A stretch of DNA of 64,000 nucleotides from Arthrobacter sp. V1I7 (GTDB lineage Bacteria; Actinomycetota; Actinomycetes; Actinomycetales; Micrococcaceae). Under the pieces are notes generated by a model. The model was not told the DNA's origin and ran no database searches. It worked only from the letters and a program-made list of their open reading frames with translations. Location of the stretch: contig NZ_JAUSYS010000001.1 in NCBI RefSeq assembly GCF_030817015.1, positions 682,001 to 746,000 on the forward strand, in the 5' to 3' direction. Below are positions 26,756-35,130 of this stretch, piece by piece. The first letter of the stretch is position 1. Each line of letters begins with the position of its first letter. The translations under genes and the position numbers were made by a program.

Positions 26756-26919
26756 GGATTTTTACCTTTTGTTGCAGGGGCAGACGTGACTTGGTCGGCT
26801 TATAGTGTAACGCTAATAAGAGATGTGCATCACAGAAAACTTCTCTTGTTCATTGGATAACTTATCGCAGGCTAGCGCAAGCCCCAGCAGACTGGCGCTG
26901 TCTCTCATCCCGGAATAAT

Positions 26920-28257
26920 TTAATGACTGATGCCGAGGGACTCCAGCATTGGCCGGAATTTCGCCCAGGTTTCCGCGAGCTCGGCTTCGGGTGCGGAGCC
27001 TTCCACCACGCCGCAGCCTGCGTACAGCCGGACACTGTCTGCCGACTCAATGACCGCACCGCGCAGGGCGATGCCCCATTCGCCGTTGCCGGCCGCGTCA
27101 AGCCAGCCGACCGGTCCGGCATACGGCCCGCGGTCCAGGTGTTCGAGCTTGCGGATCAGGGCGCCTGCCACCGTGGTGGGGGTGCCGCAGACCGCCGCGG
27201 TGGGATGCAGCGCGTTAATCAGGGCGAGGCACGTCGGAACGTGGCCCTCCACCTCGGCCAGCTCGGCCTTCACGTCGGAGGCGAGATGCCACACGTTGGG
27301 CAGCTCGAGGATAAACGGCTCGCTGTGGGCGTTCAGGGCCTCGGAAAACGGAGCCAGCTGGGTCGTCAGGGACTGGATTGCGATGTCGTGTTCGTGCCGC
27401 TGCTTCTCCGAGCCGGCCAGCACACGTTCGGCGAACTCCAGCGGCGGGCCGGCCATCCCCTCGGCATCACGGCGGTCCAGGGTGCCGGCCAGGACTCGGG
27501 CCTGCGCGGTGCGGCCTTCCACCTGGATCAGCATCTCGGGGGTCGCGCCGACCAGCCCGTCCACGCCGTAGGTCCAGCACTCGCGGTAGCGGACGGCCAG
27601 CTGCCGCAGGATCTCCGCGGCATTCACGCCGTCGGGCACAGTGGCCACGATGTCCCGGGCCAGCACGAGCTTTTCCAGTGCTCCGGTCCGGATCTCCGCG
27701 ACGCCGGCGGCCACGGCTGCCATCCAGTCATCTTCGCTGAGCGATCCGGTCGCCAGCTTTGCCTCCCGGGCAGGAACCTGGGCGGCAACGTCCACCGGCA
27801 GTACGACGGCGGCAGTGTCCAGCCAGCGGTCCAGCGCGGCGCGGGCGCCCGCTTCGGTGAGTCCGCCGTCGTCGGCCGTCAGCTGGGTCAGCCAGGCCTT
27901 GCCGTCACGCAGGCCCACCACAATCTCGGGGACGATCAGCCGGGACTCATGGGCGGACGCCTTGGAGAAGGCAAAGGAACCGAAAGCCACCGGGCCGGTG
28001 CCGGGGCAGTCCACGGCGTCGGTGATCTCCGCCTCGAGGACCAGGTGGCGCCACCAGATATCCGCCTCGAGGAAACGCTCGGGCCCGGTGGCCGTGAACC
28101 GGGCGATTTCGCCGAAGCCCACCAGGCCGGCTTCGCGGCGGGTCCAGCAGAGGACATCGTCCCGGACCAGAAACGACGGCAGCCCCCCGGGGAATGATTC
28201 TGCATCGAGGGGAACTGTCAGTGATCTGATAATTCTGGTACGGAACGCGCTCGTCAT
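26920..28257 (-). CDS. menF: Isochorismate synthase
   Basis: 445-residue chorismate-utilising enzyme producing isochorismate for MenD. The C-terminal chorismate-binding domain has KLVLARDIVATVP, the segment SEPFILELPNVWHLASDVKA, LHPTAAVCGTPT and GPYAGPVGWLDAAGNGEWGI, plus the terminal RLYAGCGVVEGS. It is divergent from menG across a 150-bp gap that holds a CGGTTC repeat cluster. It could in principle serve siderophore synthesis (EntC-like), but the men context makes menaquinone the likely role. Confidence 0.93.
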   Translation of the reverse strand: MTSAFRTRIIRSLTVPLDAESFPGGLPSFLVRDDVLCWTRREAGLVGFGEIARFTATGPERFLEADIWWRHLVLEAEITDAVDCPGTGPVAFGSFAFSKASAHESRLIVPEIVVGLRDGKAWLTQLTADDGGLTEAGARAALDRWLDTAAVVLPVDVAAQVPAREAKLATGSLSEDDWMAAVAAGVAEIRTGALEKLVLARDIVATVPDGVNAAEILRQLAVRYRECWTYGVDGLVGATPEMLIQVEGRTAQARVLAGTLDRRDAEGMAGPPLEFAERVLAGSEKQRHEHDIAIQSLTTQLAPFSEALNAHSEPFILELPNVWHLASDVKAELAEVEGHVPTCLALINALHPTAAVCGTPTTVAGALIRKLEHLDRGPYAGPVGWLDAAGNGEWGIALRGAVIESADSVRLYAGCGVVEGSAPEAELAETWAKFRPMLESLGISH

Positions 28258-28290
28258 GATGAGACAACATTACTCCCGCCCGCGGGCGGC

Positions 28291-28357
28291 CGGTTCGGGC
28301 CCCGGTTCAGGCCCGGTTCAGGCTCGGCGGCGGCCCGGTTCCGGCCCGGTTCCAGCC
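28291..28357 (+). repeat. CGGTTC repeat cluster in the menF-menG divergent region
   Basis: Five copies of CGGTTC followed by a purine-rich GGCC or AGCC step occur at 28291, 28303, 28314, 28336 and 28347, spaced about 11 bp or 22 bp, that is, on one face of the helix. It lies between the two divergent menaquinone genes. It may be a multi-site operator or simple slippage repeat; the sequence does not decide. Confidence 0.55.
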
Positions 28358-28407
28358 CTGTCGAGGGCGTGGTTCGTGGCGGGCCGAACATTTGAGACAA
28401 TGACAGG

Positions 28408-29199
28408 GTGAACCGAGCATCACTGGATAAGCGTCCGGACGAAGTAGCCACGATGTTTGACGACGTCGCACCCAAATACGACGTCGTGAACGATGTCCTG
28501 TCCATGGGACAGACACGGCGCTGGCGCCGGGTTGTGGTCGAGGCCATGGATGTGAAGACAGGCCAGCGGGTGCTCGATCTCGCCGCCGGCACGGGGACCT
28601 CGAGCGAGCCGTTTGCCGACGCCGGCATCGACGTGATCGCCTGCGACTTCTCCCTCGGCATGCTCAAGGTCGGCAAGCGCCGCCGCCCGGACATCGATTT
28701 CATCGCCGGTGATGCCACCCGCCTGCCCTTCGCGGACAACACCTTCGACGCCAGCACCATCTCCTTCGGCCTGCGCAACGTCAACGAGCCGAAAAAGGCC
28801 CTGGCCGAGATGCTGCGAGTCACCAAGCCCGGCGGCAAGCTGGTCATCGCCGAGTTCTCCCAGCCCGTGGTGCCGCTGTGGCGCACGATGTACACCGAGT
28901 ACCTCATGCGCGCACTGCCCGCCATCGCCGTCAAGGTCTCCTCCAACCCGGACGCCTACATCTACCTCGCCGAGTCGATCCGCGCCTGGCCGGACCAGGA
29001 CCACCTGGCCGCCTGGCTGCAGGAAGCCGGCTGGGACAGCGTCACCTACCGGAACCTCAGCGGCGGGATCGTGGCTGTGCACCGCGCCCAAAAACCGGGC
29101 GGTCCCGCAACCGGCCCCGCCGCGGGCGCAACCGCACTGGCCGCACACACCGGACCCGTGGCCAAGCTGCGCCGCAACATCAAGCGGACCGCGCGTTAG
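28408..29199 (+). CDS. menG: Demethylmenaquinone methyltransferase
   Basis: 263-residue UbiE/MenG SAM-dependent methyltransferase that performs the last step of menaquinone synthesis. Motifs: [20 protein letters not shown] at the N-terminus, the SAM loop [16 protein letters not shown] (about residue 56), and [20 protein letters not shown]. The C-terminal 35 residues are an Ala/Gly-rich extension ending in basic [15 protein letters not shown] start at 28408 is preceded by GACAAT (28396-28401) 6 nt upstream, so it is likely leaderless. It heads the run menG, MenJ-like reductase, polyprenyl diphosphate synthase. Confidence 0.94.
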   Translation: MNRASLDKRPDEVATMFDDVAPKYDVVNDVLSMGQTRRWRRVVVEAMDVKTGQRVLDLAAGTGTSSEPFADAGIDVIACDFSLGMLKVGKRRRPDIDFIAGDATRLPFADNTFDASTISFGLRNVNEPKKALAEMLRVTKPGGKLVIAEFSQPVVPLWRTMYTEYLMRALPAIAVKVSSNPDAYIYLAESIRAWPDQDHLAAWLQEAGWDSVTYRNLSGGIVAVHRAQKPGGPATGPAAGATALAAHTGPVAKLRRNIKRTAR

Positions 29200-29211
29200 C
29201 CTGCTGCCGCT

Positions 29212-30621
29212 GTGAAAGTACTGATCGTCGGAGCCGGACCGGCTGGATCCACCGCCGCCTACTACCTTGCGCAGGCCGGCGTGGAGGTCACGGTGCTGGA
29301 AAAGACCAGCTTTCCCCGTGAAAAGGTCTGCGGCGACGGGCTGACGCCCAGGGCCGTCCGCGAGATCCGGAAGCTTGGCCTGCCGCATCCCGAAGCCGAG
29401 GGCTGGCGCCGCAATAAGGGCCTGCGCCTGATCGCGGGCGGGCGCACCATCGAACTGCCCTGGCCCGAGGTCTCCGACTTTCCGCAGTATGGCCTGATCC
29501 GCACCCGGCTCGGCTTCGACGAGGAACTGGCCCGGCATGCACAGACCGTTGGCGCCGTCGTACGGGAACGCCACAGCGTCACCGAAGCCCTGCGCTCCGA
29601 GGACGGCCGTGTGACCGGCGTCCGTGCCGCGCTGCTGGATGACGCCGGCCGCAAGACCGGTGAAACCCGGGACTTCCACGCCGATGTCGTTCTGGCCGCG
29701 GACGGAAACTCCACCCGGACCGCCGTCTCGCTCGGCATCCCGAAGCGCGATGACCGGCCGCTCGGCGTCGCCGTCCGCACTTACTTCACCAGCCCGCGGC
29801 ACGACGACGACTGGATGGAAGGCTGGCTGGAGCTTCGTTCGCCGGCTTCCCACGCCTCGTCAGCTCGGCGCGGGGCACGCGCCGGCTCTCTTGGCCGCGA
29901 CGGCAAGCTGCTGCCCGGCTATGGCTGGGTGTTCGGCGTCGGCGACGGCACGTCCAACGTGGGCCTGGGCATCCTGAACTCCTCGAAGGAATTCGGCAAG
30001 CTCGACTATAAACAGGTGCTCCGCGAATGGACCGCCGGCATGCCCGCCGAGTGGGGCTTCACGCCGGAGAACCAGGTGGGTGATATCCGCGGCGCCGCAC
30101 TGCCGATGGGCTTCAACCGCACGCCGCACTACTCACCCGGGCTGCTGCTGCTCGGCGATGCCGGCGGCATGGTCTCCCCGTTCAACGGTGAGGGCATCTC
30201 CTACGCGATGGAATCCGCCCGCTTTGCGGCCGAGTTCATCATCGACGCCGCCGCCCGGCAGCGCGCCGGAGCATGGGACTCCGGCTCAACGTCCGACGCC
30301 GACGCGCACCTCGCGCGCTACGCGGACTACGTCCGGGACCAGTGGGGCTCGCACTTCACGCTGGGCCGCGCCTTTGCAGTCCTGATCGGCAAGCCGGCCG
30401 TGATGAAACTCGCGCTCCGGACGGGCATGCCCATCCCTGTACTCATGCGGTTCGTGGTGCGGTTGCTGGCCAACCTGACCGATCCGGCGGCCAAGGGCTT
30501 CGAGGACCGGGTCATCCGGGTCCTGGAACGGCTGGTTCCGGCCACCTCCAATGCCGGCGGCCCTCCGCCCTCCAGCGCCAACTCCGCGGTTTCCGCGACA
30601 AAAGTTAGGGTTAACCCGTGA
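29212..30621 (+). CDS. Geranylgeranyl-reductase-family flavoprotein, MenJ-like
   Basis: 469-residue FAD oxidoreductase, start GTG. The N-terminal dinucleotide fold is VLIVGAGPAGSTAAYYLAQA; further marks are FPREKVCGDGLTPRAV, VVLAADGNSTRTAVSLG and LLLGDAGGMVSPFNGEGISY. In mycobacteria the homologous MenJ saturates one isoprene unit of menaquinone, which fits its place between menG and the polyprenyl synthase. Residues about 209-231 (DNA 29839-29904) form an insert rich in Ser/Ala/Arg/Gly (SHASSARRGARAGSLGRDGK) whose DNA resembles a repeat also seen at the start of cysH. The stop overlaps the next start (GTGA). Confidence 0.9.
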   Translation: MKVLIVGAGPAGSTAAYYLAQAGVEVTVLEKTSFPREKVCGDGLTPRAVREIRKLGLPHPEAEGWRRNKGLRLIAGGRTIELPWPEVSDFPQYGLIRTRLGFDEELARHAQTVGAVVRERHSVTEALRSEDGRVTGVRAALLDDAGRKTGETRDFHADVVLAADGNSTRTAVSLGIPKRDDRPLGVAVRTYFTSPRHDDDWMEGWLELRSPASHASSARRGARAGSLGRDGKLLPGYGWVFGVGDGTSNVGLGILNSSKEFGKLDYKQVLREWTAGMPAEWGFTPENQVGDIRGAALPMGFNRTPHYSPGLLLLGDAGGMVSPFNGEGISYAMESARFAAEFIIDAAARQRAGAWDSGSTSDADAHLARYADYVRDQWGSHFTLGRAFAVLIGKPAVMKLALRTGMPIPVLMRFVVRLLANLTDPAAKGFEDRVIRVLERLVPATSNAGGPPPSSANSAVSATKVRVNP

Positions 30622-31718
30622 CCAACTCTGCAGACCAAAGCTGGACGCACGCCGGACACGGCCTGCCGAGCGCTGAGCCCGACCTGAATACCACCGCCAT
30701 CGCCACCGGCCTCCAGCTGCCGGCGGGTTTCGCGGCGATCGCGGAGGACCCGGAACTGGGGCCCGCCATCACCACGAATCTGGCGCGCGTCGAGAAGAAG
30801 CTGCGCGAGGCCATCGCCAACTCCGATCCGCTGGCGGACGCGACGTCGCGTCACCTCGTGGAGGCCGGTGGCAAGCGCATCCGGCCGCTGCTGACGCTGC
30901 TGTGCGCCCACCTGGGCGACGCCTCGCTGCCCGCCGTGGTGCAGGCCGCCGTGGTCGTGGAGCTCACGCACCTGGCAACGCTTTACCACGACGACGTGAT
31001 GGACTCCGCGCCGTTCCGCCGCGGCGCGCCAACGGCCCACGAGGTCTGGGGCAACTCGGTCGCCGTGCTGACCGGCGACCTGATCTTCGCCCGCGCATCC
31101 ATTCTGGTTTCCGAACTCGGATCCCGCGCGCTGGGGATCCAGGCCCGCACCTTCGAGCGGCTCTGCCTGGGCCAGTTGCACGAGACCGTGGGCCCGCGCC
31201 CCGATGAGGATCCGGTGGAGCACTACCTGTCCGTGATCGCCGACAAGACGGGCTCGCTCGTGGCCGCCTCCGGGCAGCTTGGCGCGATCTTTGCCGGCGC
31301 CGACGAGGCCTACGAGCCCTTGCTCGTGGAATATGGCGAAAAAGTCGGTGTGGCGTTCCAGCTCGCCGACGACGTCATCGACGTCACCGGCATCAAGGTC
31401 AAGTCCGGAAAGTCGCCCGGCACGGACCTCCGCGAAGGCGTTCCGACCCTGCCCGTGTTGCTGCTGCGCAAGGCCGCCCAGGACGGCGACGGGTCCGCCG
31501 TCGAACTCCTGAAGCTGATCGACGGCGACCTCAGCTCCGACGACGCGCTGGCCGCCGCCGTCGCCCGCCTCCGGGAGCACCCCGTCACCGCGGAATCCTG
31601 GGTGGTGGCCCGCGCCTGGTCCGAGGAAGCCATCAACGCCCTCGCCCCGTTGCCCGAGGGCGTGGTCAAGGCCTCGCTGACGAGCTTTGCGCGGGCAGTG
31701 GTGGACCGCAGCAGCTAA
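30618..31718 (+). CDS. Long-chain polyprenyl diphosphate synthase (menaquinone side chain)
   Basis: 366-residue trans-prenyltransferase, GTG start overlapping the upstream stop. The first aspartate-rich motif is LATLYHDDVMDSAPFRRG (DDVMD) and the second QLADDVIDVTGIKVKSG (DDVID), with GGKRIRPLLTLLCAH before them. It most likely makes the C40-C45 side chain for menaquinone, judged from the operon; chain length is not readable from sequence here. A strong hairpin follows 77 bp downstream. Confidence 0.92.
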   Translation: MTNSADQSWTHAGHGLPSAEPDLNTTAIATGLQLPAGFAAIAEDPELGPAITTNLARVEKKLREAIANSDPLADATSRHLVEAGGKRIRPLLTLLCAHLGDASLPAVVQAAVVVELTHLATLYHDDVMDSAPFRRGAPTAHEVWGNSVAVLTGDLIFARASILVSELGSRALGIQARTFERLCLGQLHETVGPRPDEDPVEHYLSVIADKTGSLVAASGQLGAIFAGADEAYEPLLVEYGEKVGVAFQLADDVIDVTGIKVKSGKSPGTDLREGVPTLPVLLLRKAAQDGDGSAVELLKLIDGDLSSDDALAAAVARLREHPVTAESWVVARAWSEEAINALAPLPEGVVKASLTSFARAVVDRSS

Positions 31719-31794
31719 CCTGCCGGCCCGGCAGCGAAGCGCAGCCAATCAAACCGGCGCCTGAAGCCCCGGCCCGCCGGCGCCGCTTAAACGG

Positions 31795-31851
31795 AACGGC
31801 CCCGGTTCCTCACAACGTTCGAGTCATCCGTTGTGCCGAACCGGGGCCGTT
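31795..31851 (+). terminator. Strong intrinsic-type terminator after the menG operon
   Basis: AACGGCCCCGGTTC (31795-31808) pairs perfectly with GAACCGGGGCCGTT (31838-31851), and inside it CACAAC pairs with GTTGTG, giving an extended stem with a short apical loop. TTCTCC follows. It ends the menG - MenJ-like - polyprenyl synthase transcript. Confidence 0.85.
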
Positions 31852-31983
31852 TCTCCGTTCGCATCAGATCCACCGGAGGCATTTGGTGAACCCATGAACG
31901 AGCCTATGACAAAACTGTCACAGTGTCTAGGCTTGCCGTAATCTTTTGTGACAGATGTGTTCCGGTTCCGGCCGCCGCGGTCC
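31852..31983. other. Gene-free stretch between the menG operon and the DUF559 cassette
   Basis: No gene is seen. It holds a small inverted repeat TGACA-aaac-TGTCA at about 31908 and a TGTGACAGATG sequence at about 31947, which could be regulatory. The sequence is less GC-rich than its surroundings, and the palindromic element at 31984 follows directly. Confidence 0.4.
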
Positions 31984-32055
31984 GGGGGCACATTGAGCCC
32001 GCTTCTCCGCGCCTCAGGGTCGGGGGGGCGGCGTGTCCGTGTCAAAGAGCCCCCC
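31984..32055 (+). repeat. Dispersed palindromic element, copy A
   Basis: 72-bp element beginning GGGGGCACATTGA and ending TCAAAGAGCCCCCC, arms imperfectly complementary (11 of 14). The right half carries the block GGCGTGTCCGTGTCAA found identically in copy B (32987-33060) and, inverted, in copy C (46835-46906). It lies 73 bp upstream of the DUF559 gene start. Confidence 0.85.
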
Positions 32056-32128
32056 GACCGCTTCAACCTTGTCCACATGGCAGAACTGGTCGCGCCCGCG
32101 GCCGCCGCGAACAGGGCAGATTGGGAGA

Positions 32129-33001
32129 ATGCAGCCTTCCACATTCCTGGCCTCGCGCGGCGGGACAGCCTCTGCGGCCGAGCTAATCCGGGCCGGCATC
32201 AACCGCAGCGGGATCACCAAGGCCCTGGCCTCCGGAACGGTAGTGAGGATCCGCAGGGGCCACTACGGCCTGCCGCATGATGTCGGCGCCTACCGGGCCG
32301 CCCGCGAACTGAAGGGCCTGCTGACCTGTGTGTCGGCTGCACCCAGCTACGGCCTCTGGACTTTGGCGCCGAGTCCGGTCCTCCATCTGACCTTGGGGCA
32401 TCGAACCGGACCGCCCGGCGTCGTGGCCCATGGCCGGTGCCGGCACCCCCGTCATCCCTGGCTCCCCGTGGCCGGGTTAGCCGACGTGCTCGTCCATGCC
32501 CTGCATTGCCTGCCCGAACGGGAGGGCCTCGTTCTGGTCCAGTCCGCTGTCGGCACCGGGGACATCAGTCTCGACTTCCTGCGCGGAAAGCTCAGCGGCA
32601 ACCGCAACGCCCGGGCAAGGTCGGTGCTGGACTTGGTGATACCGCGGGCTGATTCCCTGCTGGAAGTCCTGGCCAATGCTGCCTTCATCCGGGCAGGCCT
32701 GCAGCTTCGGCGGCATGTGCAAATCCCGGGCGTGGGGGAGGTGGACTTCCTGATTGAGGACTGCCTGGTAGTGGAGACCGACGGCGGCACACAATTGGAG
32801 CCGCTGCAGGTCAAGAAAGACCGGAGGCGGAACAACGCGACCGTCGTCGGGGGCTATCTGGTGCTCAGATATGGCTACGACGATGTCGTTCACCATCCGG
32901 AGCGGATGGTCGCAGACGTCATCGACGTGCTGCGGCAGTATCGCCGAGGAGCATTCCATGCCTGGGGGCCGGATCCGAAGAGTCGACCGGGGGCACTTTG
33001 A
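32129..33001 (+). CDS. AbiEi-like HTH plus DUF559 (Vsr-like) nuclease-family protein
   Basis: 290 residues. The N-terminal third looks like the winged-helix of AbiEi-type proteins (TASAAELIRAGINRSGITKA, then RIRRGHYGLPHD). The C-terminal third is a Vsr/PD-(D/E)XK-like domain: SLLEVLANAAFIRAGLQL (Glu), GVGEVDFLIEDCLVVETDGG (Asp and ExDG), then VKKDRRRNNATVVGGYLVLR and YDDVV. The key acidic residues are present, so unlike the copy at 23164 it could be active. The ATG at 32129 has CAGATT 6 nt upstream (possible leaderless start). Its stop codon lies inside the left arm of palindromic copy B and palindromic copy A lies just upstream. No toxin partner is adjacent. Function is unknown; a role in handling the flanking repeats is speculation. 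Confidence 0.8.
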   Translation: MQPSTFLASRGGTASAAELIRAGINRSGITKALASGTVVRIRRGHYGLPHDVGAYRAARELKGLLTCVSAAPSYGLWTLAPSPVLHLTLGHRTGPPGVVAHGRCRHPRHPWLPVAGLADVLVHALHCLPEREGLVLVQSAVGTGDISLDFLRGKLSGNRNARARSVLDLVIPRADSLLEVLANAAFIRAGLQLRRHVQIPGVGEVDFLIEDCLVVETDGGTQLEPLQVKKDRRRNNATVVGGYLVLRYGYDDVVHHPERMVADVIDVLRQYRRGAFHAWGPDPKSRPGAL

Positions 33002-33060
33002 GGCCTGCACCAGGGAGTACCCGTTCGGGGGACGGCGTGTCCGTGTCAATGTGCCCCCGG
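32987..33060 (+). repeat. Dispersed palindromic element, copy B
   Basis: 74-bp element with arms CCGGGGGCACTTTGA (32987-33001) and TCAATGTGCCCCCGG (33046-33060), complementary at 14 of 15 positions, and the internal block GGCGTGTCCGTG. The left arm provides the stop codon of the DUF559 gene. Lying between convergent genes it may also act as a terminator. Confidence 0.88.
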
Positions 33061-33103
33061 AGAGGCACCTGCAGCGGGAAACGGCCGGGGCGAGCGGCCG
33101 GCT

Positions 33104-33532
33104 TCAGTCCTCGTCTTCGTCGTTGAAGGCCCACTCGAACATATCGAAGACAAACTCGGAGAAGGTTCCCTCTTCGCTCTTCCACTGCCCGCGGGCGTTG
33201 TTGCGGCGGTACACGATCGGGTCCGGGATGCTGAGGTCTCCGGTGCGGAAGCCCCAGGTGAACTGCTCCTCCTCGTCCTCCAGGAACATCAGGAAGCCTT
33301 CGTCATCGACTTCGAGCTCTTCGGGGTCCCAGAAGTAGTGGTACGCCTCCATGATGTCCTCGCAGCCGCCCACGGCCAGATAGAACTCCCGCAATGCCAG
33401 CGGCACCTGGAACTGGTGCTCGGCGAGGGCCGCATCCACCTCATCCGCCGGGAGCCCATCCTCTTCCTGCCATTCGTCTTCGAGATACTTCGGGACTAGC
33501 GCGCGGAACTTCTCGAGGAACATGTCAGTCAT
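33104..33532 (-). CDS. SUKH (SMI1/KNR4)-like acidic protein
   Basis: 142 residues, strongly acidic, cytosolic. The pattern PADEVDAALAEHQFQVPLAL followed by REFYLAVGG and a later YHYFWDPEELEVDDEGFLMF resembles the SUKH superfamily, whose members often act as immunity proteins against contact-dependent or polymorphic toxins, but also have other roles. No toxin gene is adjacent. TAGGAT (minus strand, 33544-33539) ends 6 nt before the ATG, indicating a leaderless mRNA. The family call rests on a visual match only. Confidence 0.6.
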   Translation of the reverse strand: MTDMFLEKFRALVPKYLEDEWQEEDGLPADEVDAALAEHQFQVPLALREFYLAVGGCEDIMEAYHYFWDPEELEVDDEGFLMFLEDEEEQFTWGFRTGDLSIPDPIVYRRNNARGQWKSEEGTFSEFVFDMFEWAFNDEDED

Positions 33533-33545
33533 GGTCTTATCCTAG

Positions 33546-34217
33546 CTAATCCTCAGTGCCGCTTTTCGCCGCGTCCAGGCCCAGGCGGTGCCAGCCGCGG
33601 ACAGCCAATGGAACGTGCCAGCGGCGCCGCCAGGCCGTGACCCTGAAGGCGAAAACGACGGCGGCCACCGCACCCGCGGTGAGCGCGTTGAAGGCGCCGG
33701 TGACGGTGAGGATCACGGTCAGGGCCGCCCCCGCGAACGCCGGCAGCGCGTACAGGTCCCTCGGGTCGAAGAGCTGCGGGACCTCGTTGGCGGTGATGTC
33801 CCGCAGGAGGCCGCCGCCCACCGCCGTCGTGACCCCGAGGAGGACGGCTGAGATCGGGTTCATCCCGGCGGAAAGGGCCAGGAGCGTGCCGCTGATGCAG
33901 AAGAGGGCCAGGCCTCCGGCGTCGAACAGGATCAGCAGCGAGGTGAAGCGCTGGACGCTGGAGAACAGGAAGTACACCAGCACCGTGGCCAGGAGCGGCG
34001 GGGCCAGGTAGGCGGGGTTCGAGAAGGCCGCAGGCGGACCCGCGTTGATGATGATGTCGCGGATGACACCGCCGCCCAGGCTGACCACCGAGGCGAGCAG
34101 CAGCGAGCCGATGATGTCGAACTGTTTCCGCGCCGCGAGCAGGGACCCGGAAACCGCGAAGAAGAAGACACCAGCGAGGTCCAGCCAGACCAGGACGAGG
34201 CTAAGGGAAAAAGTCAT
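33546..34217 (-). CDS. TRIC-type/UPF0126 membrane channel protein
   Basis: 223 residues with seven hydrophobic segments built from two three-helix repeats, each with a glycine-rich hinge: SLGGGVIRDIIINAGPPAAF in the first and AVGGGLLRDITANEVPQLFD in the second (GGGxxRD). This is typical of bacterial TRIC (UPF0126, YicG-like) proteins, which form trimeric monovalent-cation channels. It lies immediately upstream of the SUKH-like gene on the same strand (13 bp apart) and is divergent from the sirohydrochlorin chelatase gene. Confidence 0.88.
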   Translation of the reverse strand: MTFSLSLVLVWLDLAGVFFFAVSGSLLAARKQFDIIGSLLLASVVSLGGGVIRDIIINAGPPAAFSNPAYLAPPLLATVLVYFLFSSVQRFTSLLILFDAGGLALFCISGTLLALSAGMNPISAVLLGVTTAVGGGLLRDITANEVPQLFDPRDLYALPAFAGAALTVILTVTGAFNALTAGAVAAVVFAFRVTAWRRRWHVPLAVRGWHRLGLDAAKSGTED

Positions 34218-34277
34218 GGAGCGTCCGGTCGGTTATCAGGGGGCGGAGGGGGCGGCTCCAAGGTTACGCTAGCGGCT

Positions 34278-34988
34278 ATGAATAGCCCCATCCTGATCGC
34301 CTGCGCCCACGGCACCTCCAGCGCCCTCGGTGCTGCCGAAGTCAACGCCCTCCGCGACGGGATAGCCGCCCTGCGGCCGGGACTCGACGTCCGCGAAGCC
34401 TACGTCGACGTGCAGGACCCCGAACTGCCGGCCGTCGTCGCCGGGCTCCCGGCGGGGGAGTCCGCCGTCGTCGTTCCCCTGCTGCTCAGCGTGGGCTACC
34501 ACGTCAAGGTGGACATCGCCCGGGCGGTCAAGGGCCGGCCGGACACGTTCGCGGCAGCCCCGCTGGGGCCCGATCCGCGGCTGGCGGCCGTGCTGGACCT
34601 GCGGCTCCGGGAAGCCGGTGTCATCGACAGCGACAACGTGATCCTCGCCGCAGCCGGTTCCTCCGACCCCACCGCCTCGCAGAACGTGGAGGAGCTTGCC
34701 GGGCAGCTGCGGGCGCTGCGGCCCAACCGGATCATTGCAGCGTACGGCGCTTCCGCCACTCCTTCGGTGCAGGACGCCGTGCACGCAGTCCGCGAGGAGG
34801 GCGCTCTGGTCGCCGCAGGGCCGCAAGGCAGGGTGGTCATCGCTTCCTACCTCCTCGCTCCGGGCTTCTTCCACGACCAGCTTGCGAAGGCCGGCGCGGA
34901 CCTCGTCACCGCCCCGCTGCTGCCGTCCCCGGTGCTCGCGGAAATCGCCCTGGAACGCTACGACGCGGTACTCGCGGCACGGGCCTGA
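34278..34988 (+). CDS. Sirohydrochlorin chelatase (CbiX/SirB type)
   Basis: 236-residue two-repeat chelatase. The N-terminal LIACAHGTSSALGAAEVNAL carries the metal-binding His; VVVPLLLSVGYHVKVDIARA carries the second His. The C-terminal half repeats the fold (VILAAAGSSDPTASQNVEEL, VVIASYLLAPGFFHDQLA). It would insert Fe2+ into sirohydrochlorin for the sirohaem of the sulfite reductase encoded next door. TACGCT (34265-34270) ends 7 nt before the ATG (leaderless pattern). Confidence 0.88.
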   Translation: MNSPILIACAHGTSSALGAAEVNALRDGIAALRPGLDVREAYVDVQDPELPAVVAGLPAGESAVVVPLLLSVGYHVKVDIARAVKGRPDTFAAAPLGPDPRLAAVLDLRLREAGVIDSDNVILAAAGSSDPTASQNVEELAGQLRALRPNRIIAAYGASATPSVQDAVHAVREEGALVAAGPQGRVVIASYLLAPGFFHDQLAKAGADLVTAPLLPSPVLAEIALERYDAVLAARA

Positions 34989-35052
34989 ACAGGTCCTGGA
35001 TGCGGGGAATCATGCACACGGACCGAGCCACTTCAAGGCTCCCCGGCGGTTC

Positions 35053-35124
35053 GTGACGAATTGTTTCCCTAGGTGACCTCCCGTTTCCGGCCCTTTGGAA
35101 CGGGATTACGGCCGGACCTAAAGT
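35053..35124 (+). promoter_or_regulatory. Promoter and four-half-site operator of the sulfite reductase operon
   Basis: Half-sites start at exact 10-bp steps: GTGACG 35053, GTTTCC 35063, GTGACC 35073, GTTTCC 35083. A -35 box TTGGAA starts 12 bp after the last half-site (35095-35100), then an 18-bp spacer and the -10 box TAAAGT (35119-35124), which ends 6 nt before the ATG. The same architecture occurs at 41867 and 46940. An activator binding tandem half-sites on one helix face is inferred. Confidence 0.75.
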
Positions 35125-35130
35125 CGATCC

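Noticed and set aside
35053..35088. Classical GlnR operator
   Set aside because: Reading the other strand gives GAAAC and GTCAC blocks as in GlnR boxes, but the period is 10 bp rather than 11 and all three targets are sulfur genes. It is kept as an alternative, not as the call.
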